Assembly: GCA_934385475.1 (NCBI GenBank)
Contig: CAKRPS010000013.1
Location: 1-60,621 of the forward strand
Length of the DNA stretch: 60,621 nucleotides
Source: an uncultured Lachnospiraceae bacterium
Lineage (GTDB): Bacteria; Bacillota; Clostridia; Lachnospirales; Lachnospiraceae
Direction of reading: 5' to 3'
Shown here in pieces: positions 60,466-60,621 of the stretch (positions are counted from its first letter, which is position 1; each line of letters opens with the position of its first letter). A program made the position numbers and the translations under genes. The notes under the pieces are model-generated. The model searched no databases, was not told the DNA's origin, and saw only the letters and a list, made by a program, of their open reading frames with translations.

Positions 60466-60621
60466 TTGACAAGAGATAAGCGATTGTGATAACATATTAT
60501 CGCTACTCACTTGAAAGTGATGCAGCAATGGATGTGAAAAACATCCAGGAACCTTGACAAATAAACAGTAATGCAACCCTGAAAATTCAAGAAACAGATT
60601 TTGCAGCGCGCAGCGCTGGCA
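60466..60621 (+). promoter_or_regulatory. Promoter P2 and leader of a probable rRNA operon
   Basis: A second TTGACA (60466-60471) with TAACAT (60490-60495, 18-base spacer) follows an A-rich UP-like run. The leader then contains a small hairpin GGATGTGAAAAACATCC (60530-60546) and a further TTGACA. Tandem promoters with UP elements fit rRNA control regions. 16S itself is beyond the window. Confidence 0.65.

Noticed and set aside
1..60621. CRISPR arrays, insertion sequences, prophage or integrase sites
   Set aside because: No regularly spaced repeats, transposase, integrase or attachment-type duplications were seen.

Overview
The window looks like chromosome from a Gram-positive gut anaerobe of the Lachnospiraceae (Clostridium cluster XIVa; a Roseburia/Blautia/Dorea-like genome). 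The basis is moderate GC, AGGAGG-type ribosome sites, a large Bacillus-type SRP RNA, a T-box leader, a split transketolase, a SEC-C methionine aminopeptidase, an MsmK-type shared ATPase and many signalling proteins. The genus is inferred. No phage, insertion sequence or CRISPR array is visible.

Layout. 1-3.8 kb: end of an unknown gene, a membrane-anchored Mrr-type nuclease, a DUF885 peptidase-like protein and a diguanylate cyclase. 4-24.2 kb: a pentose island. It opens with a YesM-type histidine kinase, a sugar-binding lipoprotein and a YesN-type regulator. Next come a GntR/LacI-type (AraR-like) repressor, a YtfQ-YtfR-YtfT-YjfF-like ABC importer, a chemoreceptor and a second AraR-like repressor. 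It ends with arabinose isomerase, an FGGY kinase, ribulose-5-phosphate 4-epimerase, a two-subunit transketolase and ribulose-phosphate 3-epimerase. Together these sense, take up and degrade L-arabinose (probably including the furanose form) and feed it into the pentose phosphate pathway.

24.2-41.8 kb: a MATE exporter, a BlaI/M56 sensor-protease pair, a YoeB toxin beside a damaged antitoxin and an XRE regulator, an ABC-F ATPase coupled to a 37-codon ORF, SEC-C methionine aminopeptidase, a coiled-coil membrane protein, T-box-controlled methionyl-tRNA synthetase, a lipase-like hydrolase, D-lactate dehydrogenase, an acetyltransferase, a double HD/HD-GYP protein, a DUF624 membrane protein and a Cache-GGDEF cyclase.

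41.8-49 kb: a copper operon (CsoR repressor, then a CopA ATPase whose C-terminal domain has its own ribosome site and start codon), the MsmK-type ATPase with a PucR/CdaR-type regulator, a lineage-specific unknown protein and a radical SAM enzyme. 49.3-60.6 kb: SRP RNA and tRNA-Ser on the minus strand, tadA, a phosphofructokinase, dnaX-ybaB-recR, a GH36 alpha-galactosidase with aldose 1-epimerase, a LysM protein, a DUF5711-type protein and a CvpA-type protein. Two tandem strong promoters at the right edge probably drive an rRNA or other stable-RNA operon outside the window.

The most unusual points are the nested CopZ-like start in copA, two terminators that bury the ribosome site of the next gene, a four-copy 30-nt intergenic element beside sugar-transporter genes, the sugar-binding lipoprotein encoded between a histidine kinase and its response regulator, and a YoeB toxin with only a fragment of its antitoxin.
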